DNA of 9,035 nt from Desulfosporosinus sp. (GCA_016278585.1 JADQBO010000083.1:1-9035); one strand, 5' to 3'. Shown: positions 1 through 6,533, numbered from the stretch's first letter. Notes: a model not told the origin generated them from the letters alone. Numbers and translations: made by a program.

Positions 1-286
1 GTTTGCGAACATCTAAGCGTTTGGCTGCACTATGGAAATACTCTTCGATAAGGCGCTCTAATGTCTTATCCAAGCCAAAAAGTTCTTTGTCGAAAAACTT
101 GTATCTTTTCTGATCACCATTTGTTTCAACCCCAGCCGCTTTAATCATCTCATAGATTCGAGCATGGGCATGTAGAGCCAAGTTGGAGTTTTTAGTAACC
201 ATCTGCAAGTACTCAGCAAACGTACCACTCCAAGCCAATGTAGCCTCTCCTTCGCGATACTCACGTAACCACTTTATGACTTCCAT
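1..286 (-). CDS. prkA: PrkA family serine protein kinase, N-terminal part (gene runs off the left edge)
   Basis: The minus strand is open from an ATG at 286 to the window edge, giving 95 codons and no stop. The N-terminus has the features of PrkA/YeaG-type kinases: a WSGTFAEYL segment, LALHAHARIYEMI, the KRYKFFDKELFGLDKTLERL stretch and EEYFHSAAKRLDVRK, which in the family leads straight into the P-loop ATPase domain, here outside the window. PrkA proteins are large cytosolic AAA+ proteins of roughly 630 residues, linked to sporulation and stress in Bacillus. The start is well supported: AGGGAGGG lies five bases upstream. In spore formers prkA is often under a sporulation sigma factor, but the AT-rich leader at 287-388 shows no promoter I would defend. 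The cobO terminator separates it from the upstream operon. The identification is strong although only about 15 percent of the gene is present. Confidence 0.9.
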   Translation of the reverse strand, partial: MEVIKWLREYREGEATLAWSGTFAEYLQMVTKNSNLALHAHARIYEMIKAAGVETNGDQKRYKFFDKELFGLDKTLERLIEEYFHSAAKRLDVRK

Positions 287-388
287 AGTAGCCCTCCCTT
301 CTCTAACAACCGCAAGACTTGTCGGATAATACTTATATATATGCCTTGTTAAAGAAGATAAGTCATTGATCATTTATGTATACTCACG

Positions 389-416
389 AAAAAAACACCT
401 CCGAAGAGATGTTTTT
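389..416 (-). terminator. Rho-independent terminator after cobO
   Basis: Read on the minus strand, an ACATCTC stem closes on the stable C(UUCG)G tetraloop and pairs with GAGGTGT, with one G-U pair. It is extended by an A5/T5 match and followed by a run of seven T. It sits 29 bases past the cobO stop and ends the three-gene minus-strand group before prkA. Confidence 0.88.
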
Positions 417-444
417 CAAATTTTAGTTTGTCATAATCAAGGGA

Positions 445-978
445 TCAATACTCAATTCCTTCTCGTGACATAATGCCTTTTTCGTAGGGATGTTTTTTGG
501 CAACCATTTCGGTCACTAAATCCGCCCTATCCATTAAGGATTGCGAAGCATTTCGCCCGGTTAGAATCAGTTCCACATGGGACGGTTTTTGGCTTATTAG
601 TCCTAAAACTTTAGCTTCGGGAATCAGTTCAAACCAAAGTGCATTAAGTATTTCATCTAAAATGACAATGTCCCACTTCCCTGAAAGAACTATTTCTTGA
701 GCTCTTAAGAAAGCCTTACTCGCTTCTTCAACATTCTCCTCAAGATGTTCTCCTTTATGAACCCATCCCGGCCCTCCAAAGTGTTCCAGTTGACATTCAG
801 GACTTAGTCGTTTCACCCCTTCTAACTCACCGTAGCCATCATTCCCTTTCATGAACTGAATAATATACACCCGAAAACCATGACCAACTGCCCGTAACGC
901 TAACCCAAAGGCGGCCGTGGTTTTTCCCTTACCGTTTCCAGTATAAATTTGTACTAATCCTTGTAAAAGATTTGACAT
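445..978 (-). CDS. cobO: Cob(I)yrinic acid a,c-diamide adenosyltransferase (CobO/BtuR family)
   Basis: This cytosolic enzyme transfers the 5'-deoxyadenosyl group of ATP to the cobalt of a reduced corrinoid, a step in adenosylcobalamin synthesis and salvage. The 177-aa product has the family's unusual P-loop GNGKGKTT at residues 14-21, the following AAFGLALRAVGHG helix, the IIQFMKG strand, and a WDIVILDEILNAL Walker-B-like segment near residue 105. Length fits the family (about 170-200). I place the start at 978, not at the in-frame ATG at 999: GGAAGGTG lies just upstream, it leaves 2 nt after the stop of the preceding gene, and the protein then begins MSNLLQGLVQIYTG as family members do. The near-overlap suggests translational coupling with the unknown gene at 981-1508. 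No cobalamin riboswitch is visible upstream. Identification is confident; the exact corrinoid substrate cannot be read from sequence. Confidence 0.93.
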   Translation of the reverse strand: MSNLLQGLVQIYTGNGKGKTTAAFGLALRAVGHGFRVYIIQFMKGNDGYGELEGVKRLSPECQLEHFGGPGWVHKGEHLEENVEEASKAFLRAQEIVLSGKWDIVILDEILNALWFELIPEAKVLGLISQKPSHVELILTGRNASQSLMDRADLVTEMVAKKHPYEKGIMSREGIEY

Positions 979-980
979 TA

Positions 981-1508
981 TTACACCTTCCGTATCCATT
1001 TTTCTAGTTGTGGATGGACATATATAACATTAGGGGACGTTAGGATTTCTGGAAACCGTTCTAAGGTTTGTCGATTGAAAGAAATAGAAAAAAGTAACTT
1101 AATGGCTGACTTCTCATCGGTCGCCCTTAATTCAACTTTATCAGGGTAAAAATAATATGAATAGTTTCCATCTCTCCAGGAAATCTCTAATTCTCCCAAC
1201 TTTAAATAAATGGTTCCGAATTCTTCAACTTTGACATAGGCCACACTTGCAAATGATTGTTTTAATCGTTCTGCCTCTAAAGCGACCTGTCCAACTTTAA
1301 ATTGGGATTCTAACAATTGTTCAACAATCAGTCGGGCGGGGATAGAAATATCTTCAAAAATCCTCCGCTCACTTCGAATCTCAACGAGGAGTTGCTCAAA
1401 CTTTTGGACATGGATCGAACGAACCTGATAAGCCTTTTTTAAGGCATTCTCAAAGGTTTGATACACGTCTTCTAAGCATTCGAGAAGTATTAAATCTTCC
1501 TCTCGCAT
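981..1508 (-). CDS. Uncharacterised 175-aa protein coupled to cobO
   Basis: I do not recognise this protein. It has no signal peptide or membrane segment. The first half (about residues 1-85) is charged and helical, rich in Glu, Leu and Arg with coiled-coil-like stretches such as EQLLVEIRSERRIFEDI. The second half alternates hydrophobic and polar residues with many aromatics (GNYSYYFYPDKVEL, LLFSISFNRQTL), suggesting a beta-rich domain. It ends 2 nt before cobO, so the two are almost certainly co-transcribed, but nothing in it points to corrinoid chemistry. Two starts compete. ATG 1526 has AAAGGAG touching it with no spacing. ATG 1508 lies seven bases after a run of nine G that could act as a wobble-paired Shine-Dalgarno. 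I prefer 1508. From 1526 the G run would itself be coding (Gly-Gly-Gly). Confidence 0.75.
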   Translation of the reverse strand: MREEDLILLECLEDVYQTFENALKKAYQVRSIHVQKFEQLLVEIRSERRIFEDISIPARLIVEQLLESQFKVGQVALEAERLKQSFASVAYVKVEEFGTIYLKLGELEISWRDGNYSYYFYPDKVELRATDEKSAIKLLFSISFNRQTLERFPEILTSPNVIYVHPQLEKWIRKV

Positions 1509-1515
1509 GTCAAAT

Positions 1516-1524
1516 CCCCCCCCC
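1516..1524 (-). promoter_or_regulatory. Nine-G homopolymer at the ribosome binding region of the 981-1508 gene
   Basis: On the minus strand nine consecutive G, followed by ATTTGAC, precede ATG 1508 at Shine-Dalgarno distance. The run lies between two candidate starts (1526 and 1508). It therefore either sets SD strength and spacing (start 1508) or is read as codons (start 1526). Runs of this length are prone to slipped-strand length change. Confidence 0.5.
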
Positions 1525-1554
1525 ATCTCCTTTTCAGGAGCAACTTCTATACTT

Positions 1555-1583
1555 ATTTTACCTGAATTGTCCTTATTTATAAA
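1555..1583 (-). promoter_or_regulatory. Possible sigma-A promoter for the unknown gene and cobO
   Basis: On the minus strand TTTATA (1583-1578), 17 bases, then TAAAAT (1560-1555) resemble -35 and -10 boxes, four and five matches to consensus. The position, about 50 bases upstream of the 1508 start, fits a separate promoter for the two-gene unit. The region is AT-rich, so a chance match is possible. Confidence 0.35.
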
Positions 1584-1589
1584 GTAGTT

Positions 1590-1614
1590 ATAGTATATTT
1601 TGAAAATATTCTAT
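1590..1614. repeat. AT-rich inverted repeat between the TPR gene and the unknown gene
   Basis: A 25-bp near-palindrome centred on G1602, with arms ATAGTATATTTT and AAAATATTCTAT that pair at 11 of 12 positions. It lies just after the TPR gene stop (1620) and upstream of the possible promoter at 1555-1583. It could be an operator, or a weak stem ending the TPR transcript; it has no GC-rich stem or clean T run, so a classical terminator is unlikely. Confidence 0.5.
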
Positions 1615-1619
1615 CATGG

Positions 1620-2882
1620 TTACTTTTTCCGACGAAGACGTTTTGAAACTTGCTGAACTCTAAGTTCTATCCACTCTGTTGCAACTTCCGCCTCACGTGC
1701 CCTTTTTAAGGCCTTCCAGTAGCATTCCAAGGCATCTCTGTAATTACGGTATTTTTCATAAAACTCTGCTAAATGTACTAATGCTTCTAGAGTAAACTTC
1801 CCATGGAGTTTTGACCAATCATCTGCCTTATCCTTAAAGTTTATCGAACCTTCGTTTTGCTCCTGTATTTCTTTTAGGAGGGTCAATGCGTCATATACTT
1901 CGCCGATGCGCAGATCATCCTGATACGATTCAAAGAGTCTTAAAGCCTTCAGATAATTTAATTCCGATTTGGCATAATCCATTGAAAGAAAAAGTAAGTT
2001 CCCTAAACTTTTATAACGTAAAGCAAGTTCTAAATTTTTATCAGGGTAAAAGCGAATCGATAATTCAAGATAATATCTAGCTTCTTGGAAATTCTCTAGA
2101 TTTTGCTCAATTTTACAAAGAAAGTAGCTACTCTCACTGAATGCCTCTTTTGAGTCATACTTTAGACAGAGTGCCACTGCCCTTTGCTGACATTCAAAGG
2201 CCAAAAGCATTTCATTTTGGTCAAAGTAAAGTAACGCCAAGTATTGAAGTGTTGTTGATAAAGCAACCATATCCGCTATTTGAACAAAAAGTTGACAGGC
2301 ATGTTTTAGATTTTTTAAGGCTTGTGTTTTTTCTCCTATTCGAAAACATAATTCTCCTGAAAGGACATCTAACTCTGCCTCCCCTTTAGGGAAGCTATAC
2401 AAACGACAGAGCTCTAAGGCCTTTGAGTAGGCACTCTTAGCCTTAGTCCACGCTTCTAGAGCAGTGTAAACTTGACCAAGGTCAGCATAGAGCATGCCTA
2501 GCCTTAGCTGAGGAGATGATTCTGGGTATACAGCTATGGCTTGTTCGTACTCTCCTACCGCTTCCCGCAGCCTACTCATTTTTACAGAGATACTTGCTAA
2601 CCCTGCCCAAGCCTCAGCCATCCCCTTGGCATTTTGTATGTCTTGGCAAATGCTCAAGGCTTCCTTAAATCCCTCTTCCGCAAACTCTAAATTTCCTAAG
2701 CGTACTCTTACAGTCGCTAATAGTCGTAATGTAAATGCAACGATTTCTGGAACGGCTAATTCATATGCCTTTAATAGGGCTTGACTATAATATTTTTCTG
2801 CTTTTAAATACTGTTCATCTCCAAGACACTGTGTTCCATCCTCCATCAGGTTCCGCCAATTGAATAATTCCCCATCGTACAT
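1620..2882 (-). CDS. Cytosolic tetratricopeptide-repeat protein
   Basis: The 420-aa product is almost entirely helical TPR-type repeats of about 35-40 residues with the expected small and aromatic pattern, for example AEAWAGLASISVKMSRLREA, LGMLYADLGQVYTALEAWTK, YKSLGNLLFLSMDYAKSELN and VHLAEFYEKYRNYRDALECY; about eight to ten units can be counted. There is no signal peptide, membrane segment or catalytic domain, and the C-terminus is basic (KRLRRKK). Such proteins are scaffolds or sensors of protein partners; no partner can be named. The start is set at 2882, where GGAGG lies eight bases upstream. An in-frame ATG at 2948 lacks a ribosome binding site and precedes a TATAAT that may be the gene's own -10 box. 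It is followed on the same strand by the unknown gene and cobO, after a 111-nt gap that may hold a second promoter. Confidence 0.85.
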   Translation of the reverse strand: MYDGELFNWRNLMEDGTQCLGDEQYLKAEKYYSQALLKAYELAVPEIVAFTLRLLATVRVRLGNLEFAEEGFKEALSICQDIQNAKGMAEAWAGLASISVKMSRLREAVGEYEQAIAVYPESSPQLRLGMLYADLGQVYTALEAWTKAKSAYSKALELCRLYSFPKGEAELDVLSGELCFRIGEKTQALKNLKHACQLFVQIADMVALSTTLQYLALLYFDQNEMLLAFECQQRAVALCLKYDSKEAFSESSYFLCKIEQNLENFQEARYYLELSIRFYPDKNLELALRYKSLGNLLFLSMDYAKSELNYLKALRLFESYQDDLRIGEVYDALTLLKEIQEQNEGSINFKDKADDWSKLHGKFTLEALVHLAEFYEKYRNYRDALECYWKALKRAREAEVATEWIELRVQQVSKRLRRKK

Positions 2883-2936
2883 ATTAATCGCCTCCGTGTC
2901 TGCTCCATCATATGCACGAGTCGATTTATTGGGCAT

Positions 2937-2942
2937 ATTATA
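2937..2942 (-). promoter_or_regulatory. Candidate -10 box for the TPR gene
   Basis: A consensus TATAAT on the minus strand about 55 bases upstream of the preferred ATG at 2882. No good -35 box stands at 16-18 bases (a GGGACA lies at 20), so this is a weak call. If real, it rules out the longer start at 2948. Confidence 0.25.
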
Positions 2943-3064
2943 TCGCATAAGTTTTTAAAAACTGTCCCTTGGCGGTAAGTAAGAACTTCAGGACGAACTG
3001 GCTTGTAATCTAGACATAAAAGTCGAAATATGATAATCTTAGTTTCAGAAGGGAGTGTTTAGCT

Positions 3065-3316
3065 TTGAATACTTATCGTCCTTCTCAGTCTTCATACTAT
3101 ATGATGATCGTACTCAAACTCCTTGTTCTGATGTTTGGTCTATATCTTTCTGCCTTGGTCTTAAGTAAAGTGTTTACGTGGGTATTCGCCATTACCTTCT
3201 TTGTAGTACGTATTCTTGTTATTATGGTTGCCTCTTTTATAGTCCTTCATATTTTTCTTAAATTACTGTTTAAAATTGATCTAATCCAATCTGGTAAGCA
3301 ATTTATTCAACGCTAG
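3065..3316 (+). CDS. Small integral membrane protein of unknown function
   Basis: An 83-aa hydrophobic protein starting at TTG 3065; GGGAG at 3051-3055 stands nine bases upstream and there is no better ATG with a ribosome binding site (an in-frame Met at residues 13-14 lies inside the first hydrophobic stretch). After a short polar N-terminus (NTYRPSQSS) there are two or three membrane helices, about residues 12-33 and 36-68 (the second long enough to be split), then a basic tail (KQFIQR). No motif or family is recognised. It is transcribed divergently from the TPR gene and closed by its own strong terminator at 3370, so it is monocistronic. An AGTCGAA at 3021-3027, one base off the 0A-box core TGTCGAA, lies about 40 bases upstream; this is weak evidence for Spo0A control. 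Confidence 0.75.
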   Translation: MNTYRPSQSSYYMMIVLKLLVLMFGLYLSALVLSKVFTWVFAITFFVVRILVIMVASFIVLHIFLKLLFKIDLIQSGKQFIQR

Positions 3317-3369
3317 GTACAGCCTTGGTTTACCCCAGATAAACTATAAACTTTCTGAACGATAAGTTT

Positions 3370-3398
3370 AAAACGCCTGTACAGGCGTTTTTTTGTTT
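3370..3398 (+). terminator. Rho-independent terminator after the small membrane protein
   Basis: A perfect palindrome with arms AAAACGCCTG and CAGGCGTTTT around TA, running into seven T. The GC-rich core and T run make this a strong terminator. It ends only about 60 bases before the deacetylase ATG at 3456, so that gene needs its own promoter in the short space between. Confidence 0.92.
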
Positions 3399-3455
3399 TA
3401 CTCCTCATGATCCTGCTAACAAATGAATATCTTTTACTCGAAGGAGGAGTGCCAA

Positions 3456-4243
3456 ATGCGAATTATTATTTTCAAACGTCCCTCATGGCGAAATGTTCTC
3501 TCTGGGGAATCCTTTTATTCGTCATGCTTGCTTACCGCGAAAATGTCACCTCAGTTTTTTCCGAGAAATTAAAACCCATTTATTCAGTCAACGTTAACAC
3601 CCAAGCTATCGGTCTAACCTTTGATATCAGTTGGGGAGAAAAAACTGCAGAACCCATACTAAATATTCTAAAAGAGGAAGGGATTAAGGCCACGTTTTTC
3701 CTGTCAAGTCCCTGGGCCGATAAACATCAACCCTTAATCCAAAGAATGATCGCTGATGGACATGAAATTGGCTCACACGGAAATCGGCATATTGATCTCA
3801 ATACCTTAGGGACAGAAGAAATAGCAAAAGAAATTACGACTGCCCAGCAAATCCTTGAACAAATAACCGGTAAAAAAATCCGACTAATTCGGACCCCTAA
3901 TGGAGCTTATAATAATAAGGTTATAGCAACTGCCGATAGTCTGGGATATCGTGTTATTCAGTGGAGTGTTGATTCTCTGGACTGGAAACGACCCGGCCCA
4001 AGTGCCGTTGTTAACAACGTACTTAATGGGTCCCGCTCAGGCAATGGAGCAAAACCCGGAGACATAATCCTATTTCATGCTTCTGACTCTGCTCCTGATA
4101 CGATTCAGGCCTTACCTATCATCATTCAGACCCTTAAAAGTAAAGGGAATACCTTAATCCCAGTCGGACAATTGCTATCCCAGGCTAGTAGTACTTGGCC
4201 ACCAGAAAGCAATTTAAAAGAAGAACCTATCTCAGCCAAGTAA
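3456..4243 (+). CDS. pdaB: PdaB-type polysaccharide deacetylase, 5' end apparently frameshifted
   Basis: The NodB-type domain is clear: TFDISWG (motif 1), the zinc pair in GSHGNRHIDL (motif 2), RTPNGAYN (motif 3), QWSVDSLDW (motif 4) and PGDIILFHASD (motif 5). TFDISWG, with Ile instead of the second, metal-binding Asp of TFDD, is typical of Bacillus PdaB, a carbohydrate esterase family 4 protein needed in late sporulation. The body is open from 3407 in one frame, but that start lacks a ribosome binding site and gives an odd N-terminus. AAGGAGG at 3441-3447 stands eight bases before ATG 3456, which reads MRIIIFKRPSWRNVL in another frame and stops at 3570. Removing two bases of the TC repeat at 3497-3503 joins it to WGILLFVMLAYREN, producing a normal 261-aa protein with a signal anchor (Bacillus PdaB is about 254). 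If the frameshift is real, expression would depend on an internal start such as ATG 3485. It converges on the TPR-like gene with 15 bp between stops. Confidence 0.85.
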
Positions 4244-4258
4244 CTAACGTATCCTAGC

Positions 4259-5266
4259 TCAGGGGTTTTCAGCGACTACAGCGCGTAGGTTTAGATCCGC
4301 TTTTTCTCGCTCAACAATCTGATTTAAAGCTGTTTGGGCATCCACTTTCAATTCACCCTCTAATCCATTTCTCAGTGCTTGTTCAAGCAAACTCTTACCC
4401 TCTTCTAACTGACCCTGCTCTAGAGCGTGAACTCCATTTACATAGTCGATGTAAAGATCACCTTGTGGAAACTCTTCTAGAGAGGCTAGGCTATTAGAGA
4501 GTACAAGAGTGTTGCCTTCATGAATAGCAAGTATCGCTTTTTTCGTCTCGTACAATGTGTTTAGAGGCCGCCATGTTTGCGCATCAATTAATTGACTGAG
4601 TTCTAACGCTTTTGGCCATTGTTCGTTATAAATGGCTGCATCGAAGGCCACCGACAGATAAGCAGGGTTATTTGGATCTAATTGCAGGGCCGTCTTCAGC
4701 TCAGTATTTGTAGACTCATAATCTCCCAGGATCATGGCTGCTTGAGCCAAGGCTAAATGCCTTATAGCTTGCTCCTGAATGGATAGAGTGTTCCAGTCTA
4801 TTTCCGTTTCGGAAAGTAAACGTCGAGCTTCCCCAGCATCCCCTGTGGCAATCGCCATCAATCCTTTTCCCAGCAACTTAAGACTACTGTCACTCATTCT
4901 ATCTAAAACATTCTGCCCCTCCATAAGTTTACCCTCTTGCAAATAGAGAACATATAACCAATATTGATGTTTTTCATCTTGATACGAGGCCAACTTAAAC
5001 TCGTCTATGTCTTCGCTCCCCACATTGAGTTGCTGCCACATTTCTATATCACTAATATACTCTAATTTTTTTAATATGCCCGCATTCTTCTCTAACCAAA
5101 GCAGTCCCTCTTGAACCTTCTGAACATCGTAAACACTTTTTGCCTGTCTTAATTGATCTATACGCCAAACCAAGGGTCCAGCTAAGAACATAAAGACACT
5201 AACTAACAAAAGCAAGAATATCGTCTTCCGACCACTTCTTTGATCTCGTTTGCGCCGTTTCATCAT
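4259..5266 (-). CDS. Membrane-anchored TPR-like protein
   Basis: The 335-aa product begins with a very basic segment (KRRKRDQRSGRK), then one hydrophobic helix at about residues 15-35 with no cleavage site, so it is probably an N-terminal anchor with the rest outside the membrane. The remainder is acidic and helical with TPR or Sel1-like pairs, clearest at about residues 165-230 (AQAAMILGDYESTNTELKTALQLDPNNPAYL) and 270-315 (VNGVHALEQGQLEEGKSLLEQAL). No enzymatic motif is present. There are two adjacent start codons (5266 and 5263); GAGG upstream gives spacing of five to the first and eight to the second. The yitT-like gene lies 87 bp upstream on the same strand with no terminator between, so read-through is plausible. 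Function is unknown; anchored TPR proteins usually assemble envelope complexes, which is inference only. Confidence 0.82.
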   Translation of the reverse strand: MMKRRKRDQRSGRKTIFLLLLVSVFMFLAGPLVWRIDQLRQAKSVYDVQKVQEGLLWLEKNAGILKKLEYISDIEMWQQLNVGSEDIDEFKLASYQDEKHQYWLYVLYLQEGKLMEGQNVLDRMSDSSLKLLGKGLMAIATGDAGEARRLLSETEIDWNTLSIQEQAIRHLALAQAAMILGDYESTNTELKTALQLDPNNPAYLSVAFDAAIYNEQWPKALELSQLIDAQTWRPLNTLYETKKAILAIHEGNTLVLSNSLASLEEFPQGDLYIDYVNGVHALEQGQLEEGKSLLEQALRNGLEGELKVDAQTALNQIVEREKADLNLRAVVAENP

Positions 5267-5353
5267 CTCACCCTCGTTCCAAACTCATATCAATGGTTTC
5301 TACGTGCAATCCCGACTTTACTCACAGACTCTATTTGTAATCTACTATGTTCT

Positions 5354-6220
5354 TTAATGTCCTCTCCATGATGAAAAGCCCTCTCCTACAACTTCTGGCA
5401 CTTCTGATATAGCCATAAACGCCTGGGGATCTTGATGACGCACAATTTCTTTTATTTGAGACAGTTCTGAGCGATTTATAACACAATAAACAACTTGTTT
5501 AGGATCTCCTGAGTAAGCTCCAATCGCTTGAAAAAGTGTTACCCCCCTCTCAAGCTTGGCCATAATCTCGTCAGCAATTCTCTGAGGTTGATTAGTTACC
5601 ACCATTACCGACTTTGATAGACTTAAGCCCTCTTGGACAAGATCCACGATACGTGTTGCAATAAACATATAAATAATGGCATACATTGCCATTTCTGGTC
5701 TAAACAAAATGGCTGCTACTAAAAAAATAACGGCATCAACCCCAAGCAGGATTTGACCAACACTAAAGGAAGTTGTCCTGGCAAACAAGACGGCCAAAAT
5801 ATCAGTTCCACCCTACGAACCTCTGGAGCGGAAGATAATACCCATTCCAATTCCAGTAAGAACTCCTCCAAAAATTGCAGCTAACAATTTATCATCCGTT
5901 AAGACTGGAAACTGCGTGGTCAGGGAAAGCGTGGCTGAGAGAACAGCGACACCTACGACACTGAATACTAAAAAATCTCTGCCCACCAAACGAAGCCCCA
6001 AAATAAAAAGTGGCAGATTCAATAGTAGAACAGCCCAGCTAACTGGCCAACCAAATAAGTAATGAAGGACTATGGCTATTCCAGTAATTCCTCCATCTGC
6101 AATTTCATTGGGTATAATCAATGTATTAATACTGATACTTACAATCGTTGCACCTATTATGATCCCAATGAAGTGTTTAAACAATCGCCAATTAAAATAG
6201 TCTCTAAAACGTCTTAGCAA
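5354..6220 (-). pseudogene. yitT: YitT family membrane protein, interrupted by an in-frame UAG
   Basis: One continuous frame of 289 codons matches a whole YitT protein (usually about 280-295 aa), with a single TAG at 5813-5815. The N-terminal half holds the hydrophobic helices (IGIIIGATIVSISINTLIIP, GWPVSWAVLLLNLPLFILGL) and the glycine-rich NEIADGGITGIA motif. After the stop the family signature GGTDILA continues in the same frame, then two more helices and the C-terminal soluble DUF2179 domain (RGVTLFQAIGAYSGDPKQVVYCVI). In the family the stop position is Thr or Ser (GS[TS]GGTDI), so TCG to TAG is one change. The start is TTG 6220 with GGAGG six bases upstream; a TTG at 6241 lacks such a site. 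YitT proteins are inner-membrane proteins of unknown function. This may be a nonsense mutation, a sequencing error or UAG decoding. A tool would report two pieces, 5813-6241 and 5354-5797. Confidence 0.88.
5813..5815 (-). other. In-frame amber codon inside the yitT-like gene
   Basis: On the minus strand the codons read GGT TCG TAG GGT GGA ACT GAT, which is Gly-Ser-stop-Gly-Gly-Thr-Asp. Coding similarity to the family is intact right up to and directly after this codon, and the frame does not change, so the stop is the only defect. Confidence 0.9.
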
Positions 6221-6270
6221 TGAAATCCTCCGTCCTTGCAACCTGAATAACGCTTGTTCATCGGTGGTTA

Positions 6271-6299
6271 ATTATACAGTAGAGTCTTTCGGTAGACAA
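6271..6299 (-). promoter_or_regulatory. Sigma-A promoter of the yitT-like gene
   Basis: On the minus strand TTGTCT (6299-6294), 17 bases, then a consensus TATAAT (6276-6271). The -10 box is about 50 bases upstream of TTG 6220 and the promoter faces away from the tRNA. If the gene is dead, its promoter has not yet decayed. Confidence 0.7.
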
Positions 6300-6373
6300 C
6301 TAAAAAAGACAAATCTAAGCTTTTACTATACCACTTAAAGCCCCTAGTAATCAATTGATTCTTCCCTCAAAGC

Positions 6374-6402
6374 TTGACAAAATCCGTATAATTGGGTAAA
6401 GT
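6374..6402 (+). promoter_or_regulatory. Sigma-A promoter of tRNA-Arg
   Basis: A perfect TTGACA (6374-6379), 17 bases, then TAAAGT (6397-6402), 19 bases before the mature 5' end of the tRNA. A TATAAT at 6387-6392 is better by sequence but only seven bases from the -35, so it is not the partner box. A perfect 12-bp palindrome, AATCAATTGATT, lies just upstream at 6349-6360. Confidence 0.7.
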
Positions 6403-6421
6403 ATTGGAGTGTCCTCAATAA

Positions 6422-6497
6422 GCGCTCGTAGCTCAGTGGATAGAGTGACGGTTTCCGAAGCCGGAGGTCGCAGGTTCAAATCCCGCCGGGCGCACCA
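6422..6497 (+). tRNA. tRNA-Arg, anticodon CCG
   Basis: A full cloverleaf with encoded CCA. The acceptor GCGCTCG pairs with CGGGCGC (one G-U pair); D stem GCTC/GAGT; anticodon loop TTCCGAA with CCG at 6455-6457, reading the arginine codon CGG; T loop TTCAAAT; discriminator A6494. Two imperfections are visible: A6448 opposite G6464 at the base of the anticodon stem, and A6472 opposite C6484 in the middle of the T stem. It stands alone between its own promoter and terminator and is divergent from the yitT-like gene. No integrase or repeated 3' end is visible nearby, so there is no sign that it serves as an attachment site. Confidence 0.96.
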
Positions 6498-6508
6498 TAA
6501 AAGAAATT

Positions 6509-6533
6509 AGCCACAACTATGTTGTGGCTTTTG
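6509..6533 (+). terminator. Terminator of tRNA-Arg
   Basis: A perfect stem AGCCACAAC / GTTGTGGCT with a three-base loop TAT, followed by TTTTG, 12 bases after the tRNA CCA end. On the other strand the same stem is followed by AATTTCTTTT and could help to end the kinase transcript arriving from 6581. Confidence 0.85.

Noticed and set aside
86..96. TTTGTCGAA, a perfect 0A-box match inside prkA
   Set aside because: It lies in the coding sequence for KFFDKE, a conserved PrkA segment far from any promoter, so it is explained by codon content.
497..700. Plus-strand open frame inside cobO
   Set aside because: It is the complement of a conserved gene, lacks a ribosome binding site and has no protein-like pattern; the plus-strand frames within 1886-2784, 6753-6938 and 7486-7671 were rejected for the same reason.
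1509..1620. Cobalamin riboswitch ahead of cobO
   Set aside because: The leader is too short and AT-rich and shows no B12-box-like conserved element; none was seen upstream of the TPR gene either.
3021..3027. AGTCGAA upstream of the small membrane protein as a 0A box
   Set aside because: One mismatch in a seven-base core and no clear promoter around it; chance is as likely.
3348..3372. TAAACTT/AAGTTTA stem just before the 3370 terminator
   Set aside because: Seven AT-rich pairs around a ten-base loop; weak and overlapping the far stronger terminator.
6349..6360. Palindrome AATCAATTGATT near the tRNA as a recombination or attachment site
   Set aside because: There is no integrase, no duplicated tRNA end and no foreign-looking segment; a 12-bp AT-rich palindrome is not enough.
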